From NCBI RefSeq assembly GCF_002967765.1, contig NZ_PUHY01000015.1, forward strand, positions 682,001 through 746,000: DNA of 64,000 bases. The letters are read 5' to 3'. Under the pieces are notes generated by a model. The model was not told the DNA's origin, made no database searches, and saw only the letters and a list, made by a program, of their open reading frames with translations. Below, one piece after another: positions 47,532-56,215 of this stretch. Source of the DNA: Blastopirellula marina (GTDB lineage Bacteria; Planctomycetota; Planctomycetia; Pirellulales; Pirellulaceae). How positions within the stretch are numbered: the first letter of the stretch is position 1; every line of letters starts with the position of its first letter. The position numbers and the translations under genes were made by a program.

Positions 47532-48697
47532 GCGGTGTTTGGTTCGGGACGGCGTGGAACAGTGATGAGAGGAGTAACGATATTCAGTATTCTTTGCTGG
47601 TAGACTTCTTTCTTGTAGTTGCGTTCTGCCTTCTCGCGAGCCGATGTCGCCAAAGCAAAGCGAAGACTATCGTTTGTCAGAAGTCGATTGATTTGATGGG
47701 CGAGTGCACTTATATCTCCATATTCTACAAGCAGACCGGTTTGCTCGTGGTCAATGATTTCGCGAATTCCGCCCACATTGCTGGCGACTACAGGTAGCTG
47801 GGCGGCAAAGGCCTCGATTACCGTACGGCCAAAGGGCTCGGCTCGAGAGGGAATGCAGATTACGTCACACATGCGATAAAAATGTTGCATGTCACTGACC
47901 GTTCCCAGGAAATGAGTGCGGTCCTCAATTCCCAAATCTCGAACTTTCTGTTTGAGCGAATGAACGAAACTAGCTTCGCCATCACCCGTGATCACAAAAT
48001 GGCAGTCAGGAATCTGGAGAGCGGCATCCAGAAAAAAAGCGTGCCCTTTCATGGGACGCAATGTGCCAGGCACACCAACAATCATTGAGCCAGATGGGAC
48101 TCGGAAGTCCTGCTTGCAATCGGCCGAAGAAAGACTTAGGTCAAAAGAGTGTTCGCTCACCGCATTCGGAATGATCGTGCAATCGCTACGCGCACCCTGC
48201 AGAACGTTATCGGCGACAGCGTTCGAGATACAGACGACCCGGTCAGGCAGCTTCAACAGCGATCGTACAACTTGCCGTCCACCAAATGAAGGAACATACA
48301 TCTCCCCGCCGACATCTTGGAACAATTCGCGGATATGCCAAACACACGGAATCCCAAGACGGTAAGCAGCGACAACACCTGCCAGGCTAACGATCGAGTT
48401 GACGTAGATCAGGTCAGGTTGCAGTTTTTTAGCGAGTTCCCTCAGCGCCTGGGAATTTATTAATTCAGTTGAAATGTTGCGGAAGGATCGGGCAAAGTTG
48501 GCTCTTCGCAACCAACTTTTGTGCGGAACAATATGAGTACCACAGCCGATGTCACGATATTGATCAATAATGGGACCCTCGTACCCAAAGACAACTTCCA
48601 CCTCCATCCCCGCTGCAAGAAGTCCTTCCGCAATCAACCGTCCACTGATTGCGGATCCACTGATATCGGCGGCAAGTTGGACTAGAAGGATTTTCAC
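47528..48697 (-). CDS. Glycosyltransferase family 4 (GT-B), EPS cluster
   Basis: 389 residues starting with GTG at 48697. The N-terminal 'LLVQLAADISGSAISGRLIAEG' core is the acceptor-side fold with the family 'GSAxSGR' loop. The donor domain shows 'VGVPGTLRPMKGHAFFLDAA' and the catalytic 'SRAEPFGRTVIEAFAAQLPV'. Expected to extend a repeat unit of the exopolysaccharide. The gap to the pyruvyl-transferase gene upstream is 18 bases and the gene overlaps the next GT4 by 4 bases, placing it firmly in the operon. Sequence divergence from the neighbouring GT4 indicates a different sugar or linkage rather than a recent duplicate. Confidence 0.9.
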   Translation of the reverse strand: MKILLVQLAADISGSAISGRLIAEGLLAAGMEVEVVFGYEGPIIDQYRDIGCGTHIVPHKSWLRRANFARSFRNISTELINSQALRELAKKLQPDLIYVNSIVSLAGVVAAYRLGIPCVWHIRELFQDVGGEMYVPSFGGRQVVRSLLKLPDRVVCISNAVADNVLQGARSDCTIIPNAVSEHSFDLSLSSADCKQDFRVPSGSMIVGVPGTLRPMKGHAFFLDAALQIPDCHFVITGDGEASFVHSLKQKVRDLGIEDRTHFLGTVSDMQHFYRMCDVICIPSRAEPFGRTVIEAFAAQLPVVASNVGGIREIIDHEQTGLLVEYGDISALAHQINRLLTNDSLRFALATSAREKAERNYKKEVYQQRILNIVTPLITVPRRPEPNTA

Positions 48698-48715
48698 GGA
48701 GAAGCTCAGCAGATT

Positions 48716-49861
48716 TTAATTGAGTCCCAAGACTGGATCGACTTCTCTCCACATCGACTCGGCAAGATCGATCTGTTGGCGACTGGCCTTTAGAAGACTT
48801 TGTTGGAAACTAATGTCTAATGTTATGTGGTCAATCAATTCGGCAATCGAAGTCTCGTCTGCGTCTGTCTTCATAATACAGTCCGGGCATCGATAGTCCT
48901 GGAAAAGCATTTCGTACTTGTGGCTCCATCCAGCTGCGAGACAAGGAACGCCTTGTGATAGTGCACTAACCAGTGCATGAAATCGAGAGCCGACAACAAT
49001 CGCCGCCGTGCCGAGTATTCCTTTAAGAGCGATAGGATCAGGGGCTCGAACGACTTCAATCGATGAACTAAGGAGGGTTTGAAGCGGTGCGACTAGCGTT
49101 TCATCGACGTTTGTGTCATGCAGCAAGAGCGATGGTTCAAATCCGCGAGTGGCGAGTTGTTTGATGCTTCGAGCGATGAATGGAAGATACTGATCTCGCT
49201 CACTTGCGGCCGTTTTCTCGATCATGCGATGATTAGGCACAACGAATGCTTTGCGTTTTCCATCATTGTCGCAAGGAGCAGTTGTGGCTCCTTTGACTAG
49301 GTTCGTGAAGTCTGGTGCCTTTCGCAAATTATTTGTGTGCCCCAGTTCAGAAGTGTAAGCGAAAGACACTTCATCTCTGGCGTAAACCAAATCGACGTTT
49401 TGCACGATTTCGCGGAAAGCGTCACGGATCTGCGGAGTCTTGAAAGGCCCGAGAGCTTGCGGAAGCATCACGACCGGTTTCCCAGCTTGCTTCCACTTCT
49501 TCACATTATTTGCGAACTCCATCGTTCTTTGAGCAGGATGCTGATCACCGAAAGCGAATCCTGAAGCATCAATAACAGCGGTGACCTCACTATCGTCAAC
49601 AAGTCCATAAGCTCGTCGGAACGATTCGGGCATCAACTTGGAAGACAGCCAGGACCTGCCAATCTTGGCCTTCTTCGACTGCGGCAATTTGGTGCGAAGT
49701 TGATATTTCGCGCGATCTTCGTAGCGGCCAAAGTTTTGGGAGACGGCGATTTCGATGTCGGGCTTCACACTGCGCAAGTGCTGCGCAATGGCAATCAACA
49801 TCAGCTCTGCGCCTTTGTTCTCTGTTGAAACGCCAACGACTTCAATTGTTGCACGGGACAT
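48716..49861 (-). CDS. Polysaccharide pyruvyl transferase family protein
   Basis: 381 residues. The family core is visible: 'IEVVGVSTENKGAELMLIAI' at the N-terminus (GxxNxGxE-like loop), 'VVMLPQALGPFKTPQI' in the middle, 'YARDEVSFAYTSELG', and 'IVVGSRFHALVSALSQGVPCLAAGWSHKY' (core of the C-terminal donor-binding half). These enzymes add pyruvate from phosphoenolpyruvate as a ketal to sugars of cell-surface glycans, giving them negative charge. It lies between the FrhB-like Fe-S protein gene (67 bases away) and a GT4 gene (18 bases). The pairing of a pyruvyl transferase with an FrhB-like protein is frequent in bacterial EPS loci. Confidence 0.9.
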   Translation of the reverse strand: MSRATIEVVGVSTENKGAELMLIAIAQHLRSVKPDIEIAVSQNFGRYEDRAKYQLRTKLPQSKKAKIGRSWLSSKLMPESFRRAYGLVDDSEVTAVIDASGFAFGDQHPAQRTMEFANNVKKWKQAGKPVVMLPQALGPFKTPQIRDAFREIVQNVDLVYARDEVSFAYTSELGHTNNLRKAPDFTNLVKGATTAPCDNDGKRKAFVVPNHRMIEKTAASERDQYLPFIARSIKQLATRGFEPSLLLHDTNVDETLVAPLQTLLSSSIEVVRAPDPIALKGILGTAAIVVGSRFHALVSALSQGVPCLAAGWSHKYEMLFQDYRCPDCIMKTDADETSIAELIDHITLDISFQQSLLKASRQQIDLAESMWREVDPVLGLN

Positions 49862-49928
49862 ATTGTGATTCAGAAGATCAGGTCGGGAGGAAATAGGTGT
49901 GGGATCTGTTTCTACAAAAGCTTGTTCA

Positions 49929-51314
49929 CTATTGAGGAGGAGTACGAAAAGTGATCTTCTTCATTAAGCGAATGATTCGTCCTCGCCATTTAGCTTGAAA
50001 AACGATTCGATGTTGATGCACTTCTTCAAGCAGGAGAAGAAACTTCCATAGTCTATGATTTCTACCTAACCACAATCGAGTGTAGTCCCAGATTGCTGAT
50101 GCGATTGCGATTGGTGAGCTTGATCCTTCATTGTAGAGCTCACCGTAATTAGGCGTTGCAATTCCGAGAAACTTGGCAGCTATTCGATATGGTCGAGTTT
50201 GAATCTTTTTATTAAGCTTCTTCTGCGAATCAGCAACTTCCTGCGGAGTTGCATTGTCAATAGCGGTAATAGCGCCATCGCGTATTGCGAGGTCTAGGAA
50301 GCGTTGACCGGCTGTGGTTCTGACTACCATCATTGATAAGCCCTGAGTGTCATTCTTCGTAAATCGGTCTAGCCAGGGATCACCGAAGGATATATCCGCA
50401 AGTTGTGCGGTCAAGTCAGTGCACGTTAAACAACGCGGTGGAAAAAAGTACCGATGCATCCACGAGGTATAGGTTGCTGCCTCGTGCAAAGTTGTGGCGC
50501 CAGCTCGCTTGTTCAGTTCGCAACGCGTTCCATCCTTCTTAACAGCGGTAGTTTTGCCTGGCCATCCGTCGCCCCGCAGAGTCAATTGGACAAGTTCCTC
50601 TTCCTCAACATCAAGTTGCTCTAGCAGGAAACGTGTGCCGTTGAATGTAATACCACCCCCACAGAATAAGCCGAGATTCAAGACAATGCGATTGCTATAC
50701 TTGCGGAACACTTCCTGAAATTTGCGTGCCGCATGGACATGGCAGGATAAACCGACGAATGCGTACCGCCCTGGTTCACGCATGATCGCTCGCAGGCCTT
50801 GCCCCGAAGAAGCCGGGCAATATTTAGATCCTTTGCTCGCAAGTAGGTCTTCAACCGTTCTAGCAATAATTACCTCGGTCATATGTGGGTGATCGGCGTT
50901 CATTCGCACCACAACCGCCCCGTCGATGAAGTCCTTCTCAAGCAAGTACACCAGCAGAGCGGTAAGGGCACCGCCTGACGATGCCGAAAAGCGTAATTTC
51001 GAGTCTGAAGCATGACCGACTATCGTATTCTTGACATGACCGATGTCCTTGCGTTCAGGAATCTTGCCGATGTACTTTTCGTTTAGTAAATCGAAATCCA
51101 CTTCTTCGCCTGGACATACACGCAAGCAAACGTCGCATCCGGCAATACATGTCGATTGATCGACAATAGGAATCTGTTGACCGGTTGTTTCCGATTCATC
51201 GATCTTGATACACCGAACTGGACAGACTGGTTCGCAAACGCCACAACCCATACAGAGAGAGGAGTTGACAATGTCTTCCACGTTGCCCAATCGCGTCTTT
51301 TTAATTTGGAACAT
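49929..51314 (-). CDS. FrhB/F420 hydrogenase beta-subunit-like Fe-S protein of an EPS locus
   Basis: 461 residues from the ATG at 51314; an upstream in-frame TTG (51347) is less likely. Two ferredoxin-like clusters lie at the N-terminus: C21, C24, C27, C31 in 'CMGCGVCEPVCP', and C56, C60, C63, C67 in 'CIAGCDVCLRVCP'. The first is a typical 4Fe-4S pattern, the second has a 3-residue first spacer. The remainder matches the coenzyme F420 hydrogenase/dehydrogenase beta-subunit C-terminal domain, with further cysteines around 'FFPPRCLTCTDLTAQLADISFGDPW' (core). In EPS clusters this family is thought to modify or reduce a glycan-related substrate with flavin; the reaction is not established. It is in the leftward operon with 71-base and 67-base gaps. 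Confidence 0.88.
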   Translation of the reverse strand: MFQIKKTRLGNVEDIVNSSLCMGCGVCEPVCPVRCIKIDESETTGQQIPIVDQSTCIAGCDVCLRVCPGEEVDFDLLNEKYIGKIPERKDIGHVKNTIVGHASDSKLRFSASSGGALTALLVYLLEKDFIDGAVVVRMNADHPHMTEVIIARTVEDLLASKGSKYCPASSGQGLRAIMREPGRYAFVGLSCHVHAARKFQEVFRKYSNRIVLNLGLFCGGGITFNGTRFLLEQLDVEEEELVQLTLRGDGWPGKTTAVKKDGTRCELNKRAGATTLHEAATYTSWMHRYFFPPRCLTCTDLTAQLADISFGDPWLDRFTKNDTQGLSMMVVRTTAGQRFLDLAIRDGAITAIDNATPQEVADSQKKLNKKIQTRPYRIAAKFLGIATPNYGELYNEGSSSPIAIASAIWDYTRLWLGRNHRLWKFLLLLEEVHQHRIVFQAKWRGRIIRLMKKITFRTPPQ

Positions 51315-51385
51315 GCTTTTTGAAAACAACGACAAGACACTACGCAACTAGAAACAGTGTCGAAACGAAGGAGGCCTTTTCCTTG

Positions 51386-52135
51386 TCATTCCGGCGTATG
51401 CTGACGAATTAAATTTCGGGAGATAAAAACCGCGTTCACACGCCTTAAATGGGGAGACTTCGTCTTGAACTCATGCATCTGTTCGTAAAGAGCGAAGACT
51501 CGATAGTCAAAGGACTCTAGGAATAGTTTCATTTCTTCTAGCGTGCTGAATATCTGATCATCAGGGTTCATACCAGCTTCTACTTCGATAATAGAAATGG
51601 CCTGGTTCGAAAGCATCTGTTTACAACCGGCCAGAACTTTTGCGTCATGACCGCCAGCATCAATTTTAAGGTAATCGATCTCTTGGATGTCATGGTCACT
51701 ACAGAATTCGTCGATTGTCGTAACTTGGATTCCTTGAACTTCATCGCCAACTTCTCCAATGACTTCAGATTCCTCTAGTGTATATAGTCCGTCATGGCCT
51801 TGTCGACGCATAGACATGCGTCCCGCTGTATCACTAAGGGCAACGTTAAAGCAACGGACATTGTCTAGATGTTTGACGTTGTCGCAAAGGATGGAATATA
51901 CGGACGGTATAGGTTCAAACGCGTAGATAGAGCACTTCTGGTAATGTTTTACGAACGACCTAGAGACATCTCCAACATTTGCCCCAACATCGAAGACTGT
52001 CCGGACAACAAGATGCGGAAGGTTGGAATTCAAGTCAGAGAAAAGGTTGCTCCCTCGCAGAGGCCGTCGTCTCCGAATATACTTGCGAATTGCTCTGATT
52101 GTACGACGAATTGTTGTGCGGAGGGATTGCGTCAT
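51386..52135 (-). CDS. FkbM-family SAM-dependent methyltransferase
   Basis: 249 residues. A very basic N-terminus (Arg/Lys-rich to about 27) precedes the methyltransferase core. The SAM-binding 'VFDVGANVGDVSRSF' is at 47-61, followed by 'IYAFEPIPSVYSIL', 'VTTIDEFC' and 'IDYLKIDAGGHDAKVLAG', the FkbM hallmarks. These enzymes O-methylate sugars of exopolysaccharides or secondary metabolites. The basic N-terminus may associate with membrane or with polyanionic glycan. It sits between the sulfotransferase and the FrhB-like genes in the leftward EPS operon. The target hydroxyl cannot be assigned. Confidence 0.9.
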   Translation of the reverse strand: MTQSLRTTIRRTIRAIRKYIRRRRPLRGSNLFSDLNSNLPHLVVRTVFDVGANVGDVSRSFVKHYQKCSIYAFEPIPSVYSILCDNVKHLDNVRCFNVALSDTAGRMSMRRQGHDGLYTLEESEVIGEVGDEVQGIQVTTIDEFCSDHDIQEIDYLKIDAGGHDAKVLAGCKQMLSNQAISIIEVEAGMNPDDQIFSTLEEMKLFLESFDYRVFALYEQMHEFKTKSPHLRRVNAVFISRNLIRQHTPE

Positions 52136-52189
52136 CTGCGTATTAAATCCTTGACTGTCGGAAACGACATCGATACTGATATAGGAACA

Positions 52190-53176
52190 TCATTCAATGC
52201 TGTTCCAATGTTTCGATAGGTCTACTCCAACTAATTCGGAAAGTCCACGATTTTCTTTCGAGTACAAACGCGTCAAGAAACGTCTAGTGTTCGATGCCAT
52301 TTTCGGCGGTTTTTGCAAGGACCACGGGTTAATTGTTCGGTGAACCCTTCGCAAAAATTTAGTCCAAAGCGTTTCTTCAACTCCCTTGAACTGCAATGGT
52401 AATCGCTCTATCTGGTTGCGACCTGCGTATCGTCGTAGATATCTATTGATCATAAGTTGTGGGCTTAGCCATCGTGGGACTTTGCCTGGGTTGAAATGTG
52501 ATTCTGTAAAGTCTAGTACCTCGTGATTGATGTTTAGAAAATCACATATAGACGTAAGGTGCTGAGCGGGATCGCGAATAAACGATTCGAAGATTATTAT
52601 CTTGATTTGGCTGGCATCAAATAATTCAAGGTATCGTTCTAGCTGAACACGATAGAATCCACGTTGAATGATGTTTCCGGGCGAATAGCGAATCGTATCG
52701 TCAAAGTTGAAAAAAACACGCCCTGTTCGGACGTAATGCCAATAATGCGAATACGCTCTTTCAACTGGATCCCGAAGAGTAAAAATTAATTTGACGTCGG
52801 GTAACGTGTTACGAATGCGTTGCGGAGCTTTTTCTGAGGCAAGATACGTTGGGGAATCCTCGCCTACGAGCTGATGTTCTTTAGCTTCTGCGAAATGTGA
52901 TCGATACCAATCTGACATTTGAGGCGAATCGTATTCGGGAAAAAGCCACTCATTGTTAATTTTGCTGAAATTGTCTGGGCGAGCAGCTATTTCATCGACG
53001 TCAAAGTAAAGCACCTCTCCCTTCGGTATGAATACTTCTGGATGGTGTGACAAGAGTGAGTGGATGGTTGTCGTTGCGCTCTTCATGGCACCGCCGATGA
53101 TGAAATCGGGTAAACGCTCTACGGCATGCGAGGTTGCACTAGCTTTATTCATGTGTGACGGGTCTAGCGAAATCAT
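52190..53176 (-). CDS. PAPS-dependent sulfotransferase
   Basis: 328 residues (an ATG at 53152 is an alternative start). The 5'-phosphosulfate loop is 'IIGGAMKSATTTI' (26-38) and the 3'-phosphate motif is 'LRDPVERAYSHYWHY' (134-148), both conserved in sulfotransferase family PF00685-like proteins. It transfers sulfate from PAPS to a sugar hydroxyl. Together with the pyruvyl transferase this indicates an acidic, possibly sulfated surface polysaccharide, as is common in marine bacteria. No PAPS synthesis genes are in the window. It lies between the propeller-like and FkbM genes in the leftward operon. Confidence 0.92.
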   Translation of the reverse strand: MISLDPSHMNKASATSHAVERLPDFIIGGAMKSATTTIHSLLSHHPEVFIPKGEVLYFDVDEIAARPDNFSKINNEWLFPEYDSPQMSDWYRSHFAEAKEHQLVGEDSPTYLASEKAPQRIRNTLPDVKLIFTLRDPVERAYSHYWHYVRTGRVFFNFDDTIRYSPGNIIQRGFYRVQLERYLELFDASQIKIIIFESFIRDPAQHLTSICDFLNINHEVLDFTESHFNPGKVPRWLSPQLMINRYLRRYAGRNQIERLPLQFKGVEETLWTKFLRRVHRTINPWSLQKPPKMASNTRRFLTRLYSKENRGLSELVGVDLSKHWNSIE

Positions 53177-53264
53177 TTGACTCAGTATTGTGCCCTGCGA
53201 TAGGAGTACTTCCGGTGATTGCCGGACTTGATGTAAGAAAGTAGCAAGTCAAGTACTGTGGTGA

Positions 53265-54284
53265 TTACAAAGTACGGTACGGTGCACAATTGCGACTTAA
53301 TGATAAATCGCCAGGATGGACCAGCCGAAGTTCGTAAATGCTTCCCATGTGTGGGATCGCTAGTTCTGCAATGACCTTATTTGTGTCGTGGGAAATTAAG
53401 TATATCCGAGAACTAGTCGAATCTCGTTCATGCCGATTTGCAAACTCAGAAGTGCCAACGAATACTAAGTTGGCATTCATGGCGACTCCACGGGGAAAGT
53501 TTCCGACAGCAATCTTTGTTCCAGCAAGGTCAATAGCCCCGCCTAGTGAGTCGCAATAGATAAATGAATCGCGAAAAGGAATCACATTATGAGCACAGCC
53601 ACCTTCTAATTCTATCGTGGTCTGAACTTGGAACGCATGATTGAGAATCATGATTTCGCTAGGGCGACCTGTCCTCCGGGTGTCATTATGGCACACCACC
53701 AATATCCGCGTATTGTCACAATAGACGGAGTTGATGTGGCGGTAATTATCGGACTGGCGTCCGTTCTTAAGACGTCCTGCCGGGTAGTAATGGCGTGGGC
53801 GAGTCAGCTTGCCATTTCGAATTTCATAGGAAGTTAGGCGATTGTTGCTGGTATCGGTCATTAGGAGCGCATCGCCCAACCAATCAATCTGATGTATCTC
53901 CGGTGGGATCGCTCGTAATTCTTCTCGCAAGTCGCTAAGTGTGTGGTTGAGGATTCGAAAGCTAAGCAATCTTCCGTAGGTTGACGTGTCAAAGCTATAG
54001 ACGTACCAGCGTCCTTGGCGTTCTGTGATCCCGTAAAAACGGCCAGTGAGCCATTTTTCGAGTTTACCTTGATGAAAGAAATAGAGTCCTGATTTTGAGG
54101 CTATCAACAGCGTAACGTTGAATAACTCTTTAGTTTCTGTCTCAATTTGGATGTCGCATTGCGAGGGGGTAGCCGTAGTATTGACGCGATGACCATGAAG
54201 AGTACGAGACAAGTGCATCGTCGCAGTCTCTGGCATTACAGCCTTGATTAGGCGTCTAGCGAAAGCCCGGAGGGGGTGGCTCAT
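53265..54284 (-). CDS. Putative beta-propeller protein of unknown function, EPS cluster
   Basis: 339 residues with a basic N-terminal stretch but no convincing signal peptide. From about residue 50 the sequence has repeated beta-strand/turn units, such as 'GLYFFHQGKLEKWLTGRFYG', 'WYVYSFDTSTYGRL', 'DALLMTDTSNNRLTSYEI', 'ILVVCHNDTRRTGRPSEI' and 'LVFVGTSEFANRHE', consistent with a six- or seven-bladed propeller resembling DUF4915/TPR-free glycan-related proteins. I do not recognise a catalytic signature. Its place between ABC exporter and sulfotransferase in the EPS operon suggests a role in glycan modification or assembly, which is inference. Confidence 0.65.
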   Translation of the reverse strand: MSHPLRAFARRLIKAVMPETATMHLSRTLHGHRVNTTATPSQCDIQIETETKELFNVTLLIASKSGLYFFHQGKLEKWLTGRFYGITERQGRWYVYSFDTSTYGRLLSFRILNHTLSDLREELRAIPPEIHQIDWLGDALLMTDTSNNRLTSYEIRNGKLTRPRHYYPAGRLKNGRQSDNYRHINSVYCDNTRILVVCHNDTRRTGRPSEIMILNHAFQVQTTIELEGGCAHNVIPFRDSFIYCDSLGGAIDLAGTKIAVGNFPRGVAMNANLVFVGTSEFANRHERDSTSSRIYLISHDTNKVIAELAIPHMGSIYELRLVHPGDLSLSRNCAPYRTL

Positions 54285-54409
54285 TGCTTTTCACGGATCC
54301 AAAAGATGAATAAGAGTAGTGGCTGATATCCAGGCGAGACATAGACTTGCCGAAGTAGTTTGTGCGTAGGCAGATTGAAAACTATTCGTGAATTTAAGTG
54401 TCATAGTTG

Positions 54410-56215
54410 TCATAGGCTCTGCGTCTCAAGCATTGACCTAAAGATCGATTCTTGTTCACCACAGAGGGCTTCGTATGGGCCTTCTTCAGCAATTTTCCCA
54501 TTGTCCAGCACGTAGATGTAGTCGGCGTGCTTGATTGTGGCCAATCGATGGGCGATTACGATGACCGTGACCGTGTGGTGTAGTAGTTCTAGGCTTTCTC
54601 TAATGGCCATTTCTGCTTCACCATCGAGAGCGCTTGTCGCCTCATCGAGGATCAGTAAATTTGGTGAGTTGTAAAGCTCGCGCGCAATGAAGAGTCGCTG
54701 CCGTTGTCCGCCCGATAGACGAACGCCTCGATCACCAACGACAGTGCCGTATTTCATCGGAAGTGAATTGATGAAGTCGGCGGCGAAGGCCTGTCGAGCA
54801 GCTTCGTGAACACGTTCGCGGCAGCGATCGTCGTGATGATAAAGATGATCGTCAAGGCAGATATTTGCCGCAATGGTATCATCGAAGATGACGGTATCCT
54901 GACAGACGTACCCTAATTGCCGTCTCCATGTGAGGGGATCAATGTTTCTCGTGTCTTGCCCATCGATGAGTATCGATCCGGTATCTGGACGAATCAGTAA
55001 TGAGACGAGATCAGCCAAGGTCGATTTACCTGCGCCTGATCTTCCCACCAGAGCAATCGTATGATTCTTAGGGATCGTCAGTGTGATGTTGCTGAGGGTG
55101 CTGGCCTCATGCGGATCGTAGGCAAAAGTAACGTCTTTGAATTCGATGGACGCTTGAAAATCGGGTTGGATCTCATCGCCACGCGGTTCCTGATTGCTCG
55201 TGTACAAAGAGATTTCCTGGTGCACAAGCTCTGCGGATCCGCTCAGTTCCATGGATTTTTGGTACTCTCCCATGGTCATCATGAATGCTTGGGTCGTTCG
55301 ATGGAGAAGTAGCAAGGCAACGAGGGCAGGGGCAAGGCCCTGATTGAAGAAGTAGACCTGCAGGGTTACTAGTAAAATTACTAATAAGACCGATAGTGGC
55401 TCTCGTATGGAAGAAACAAACGCATGAGCTAGTCCAGTTCGATACTGGTGTTGAAATAATCGATGGCAACTGGAATGAATGAGTTCGAGGAAACGTTCGG
55501 TTCGGTTGGTCGCGATAAGGTACTTGAGGGTCTGTATTACTTGAACAAGTTGCTTGTTGAGCAGAGACATTTCACTGGCCGTCTCGCGTGAAATCTTGCG
55601 CACTTTTGCGTTAAGGGCTTGCAAGGGAAATGTGATGGCAAGACCACCCAAAACCGCCACGAGGGCAAACTTCCAATTGATCGCAGCCGCGGCTGCGAGA
55701 AATACGAGCGAAGAAATAAAATGGACTGCCATGTGCATGGTGAATCCAAACGATTTCGCCAAACGCTGGATTTGTGTCGTGATGATGTTTATGTAGTGTC
55801 CCGTATTGCGACTAGCAAACGCGGCATGGTCCATGTTCGAGTAACCGGCGATGCACCTCGATTTCAATCGCAGCATCAGCTTTGCGGTATAGAAATTCAA
55901 TAATCCTTCGCTCGCAAACTTGATGCATGCCTTAGTGGCGAACACAATTCCAATGATGGAAAGCAAGATATACGGTTCTGTAGAAATTCCGGCCCATTCG
56001 AATATGCCAAGAATATTGCTTGCGTTTGAGCTTTGATCCGACTCCCCTCCCATCGCTTGGAGAAGCGGAAGAAGTAGGGCTATCCCAAAGCTCTCAAGCA
56101 CTGCAGAGAGTGGCATTAAAACGACGAGGATGTACAGTCGCCTACCGATTAAGTCTCGGTAGAGTTTGAGGACTCCCAGAAGAGAAGAAACGCCACTCGA
56201 TTTGCTGCTGGACAA
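54410..56215 (-). CDS. ABC exporter with fused permease and ATPase (lipid-linked glycan flippase-like)
   Basis: 601 residues from a TTG at 56215, the only in-frame start that keeps the first helix intact. Six transmembrane helices occupy about 25-310 and the ATPase is C-terminal: Walker A 'GRSGAGKST' (391-399), signature 'LSGGQRQRL' (500-508), Walker B 'LLILDEATSALDG' (520-532), switch 'AHRLAT' (555-560). The topology matches MsbA/PglK-like half-exporters, which flip lipid-linked oligosaccharides or lipids. It is the first gene of the leftward EPS operon and the only flippase candidate in the window, since no Wzx is seen. A 125-base gap separates it from the next gene. Confidence 0.92.
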   Translation of the reverse strand: MSSSKSSGVSSLLGVLKLYRDLIGRRLYILVVLMPLSAVLESFGIALLLPLLQAMGGESDQSSNASNILGIFEWAGISTEPYILLSIIGIVFATKACIKFASEGLLNFYTAKLMLRLKSRCIAGYSNMDHAAFASRNTGHYINIITTQIQRLAKSFGFTMHMAVHFISSLVFLAAAAAINWKFALVAVLGGLAITFPLQALNAKVRKISRETASEMSLLNKQLVQVIQTLKYLIATNRTERFLELIHSSCHRLFQHQYRTGLAHAFVSSIREPLSVLLVILLVTLQVYFFNQGLAPALVALLLLHRTTQAFMMTMGEYQKSMELSGSAELVHQEISLYTSNQEPRGDEIQPDFQASIEFKDVTFAYDPHEASTLSNITLTIPKNHTIALVGRSGAGKSTLADLVSLLIRPDTGSILIDGQDTRNIDPLTWRRQLGYVCQDTVIFDDTIAANICLDDHLYHHDDRCRERVHEAARQAFAADFINSLPMKYGTVVGDRGVRLSGGQRQRLFIARELYNSPNLLILDEATSALDGEAEMAIRESLELLHHTVTVIVIAHRLATIKHADYIYVLDNGKIAEEGPYEALCGEQESIFRSMLETQSL

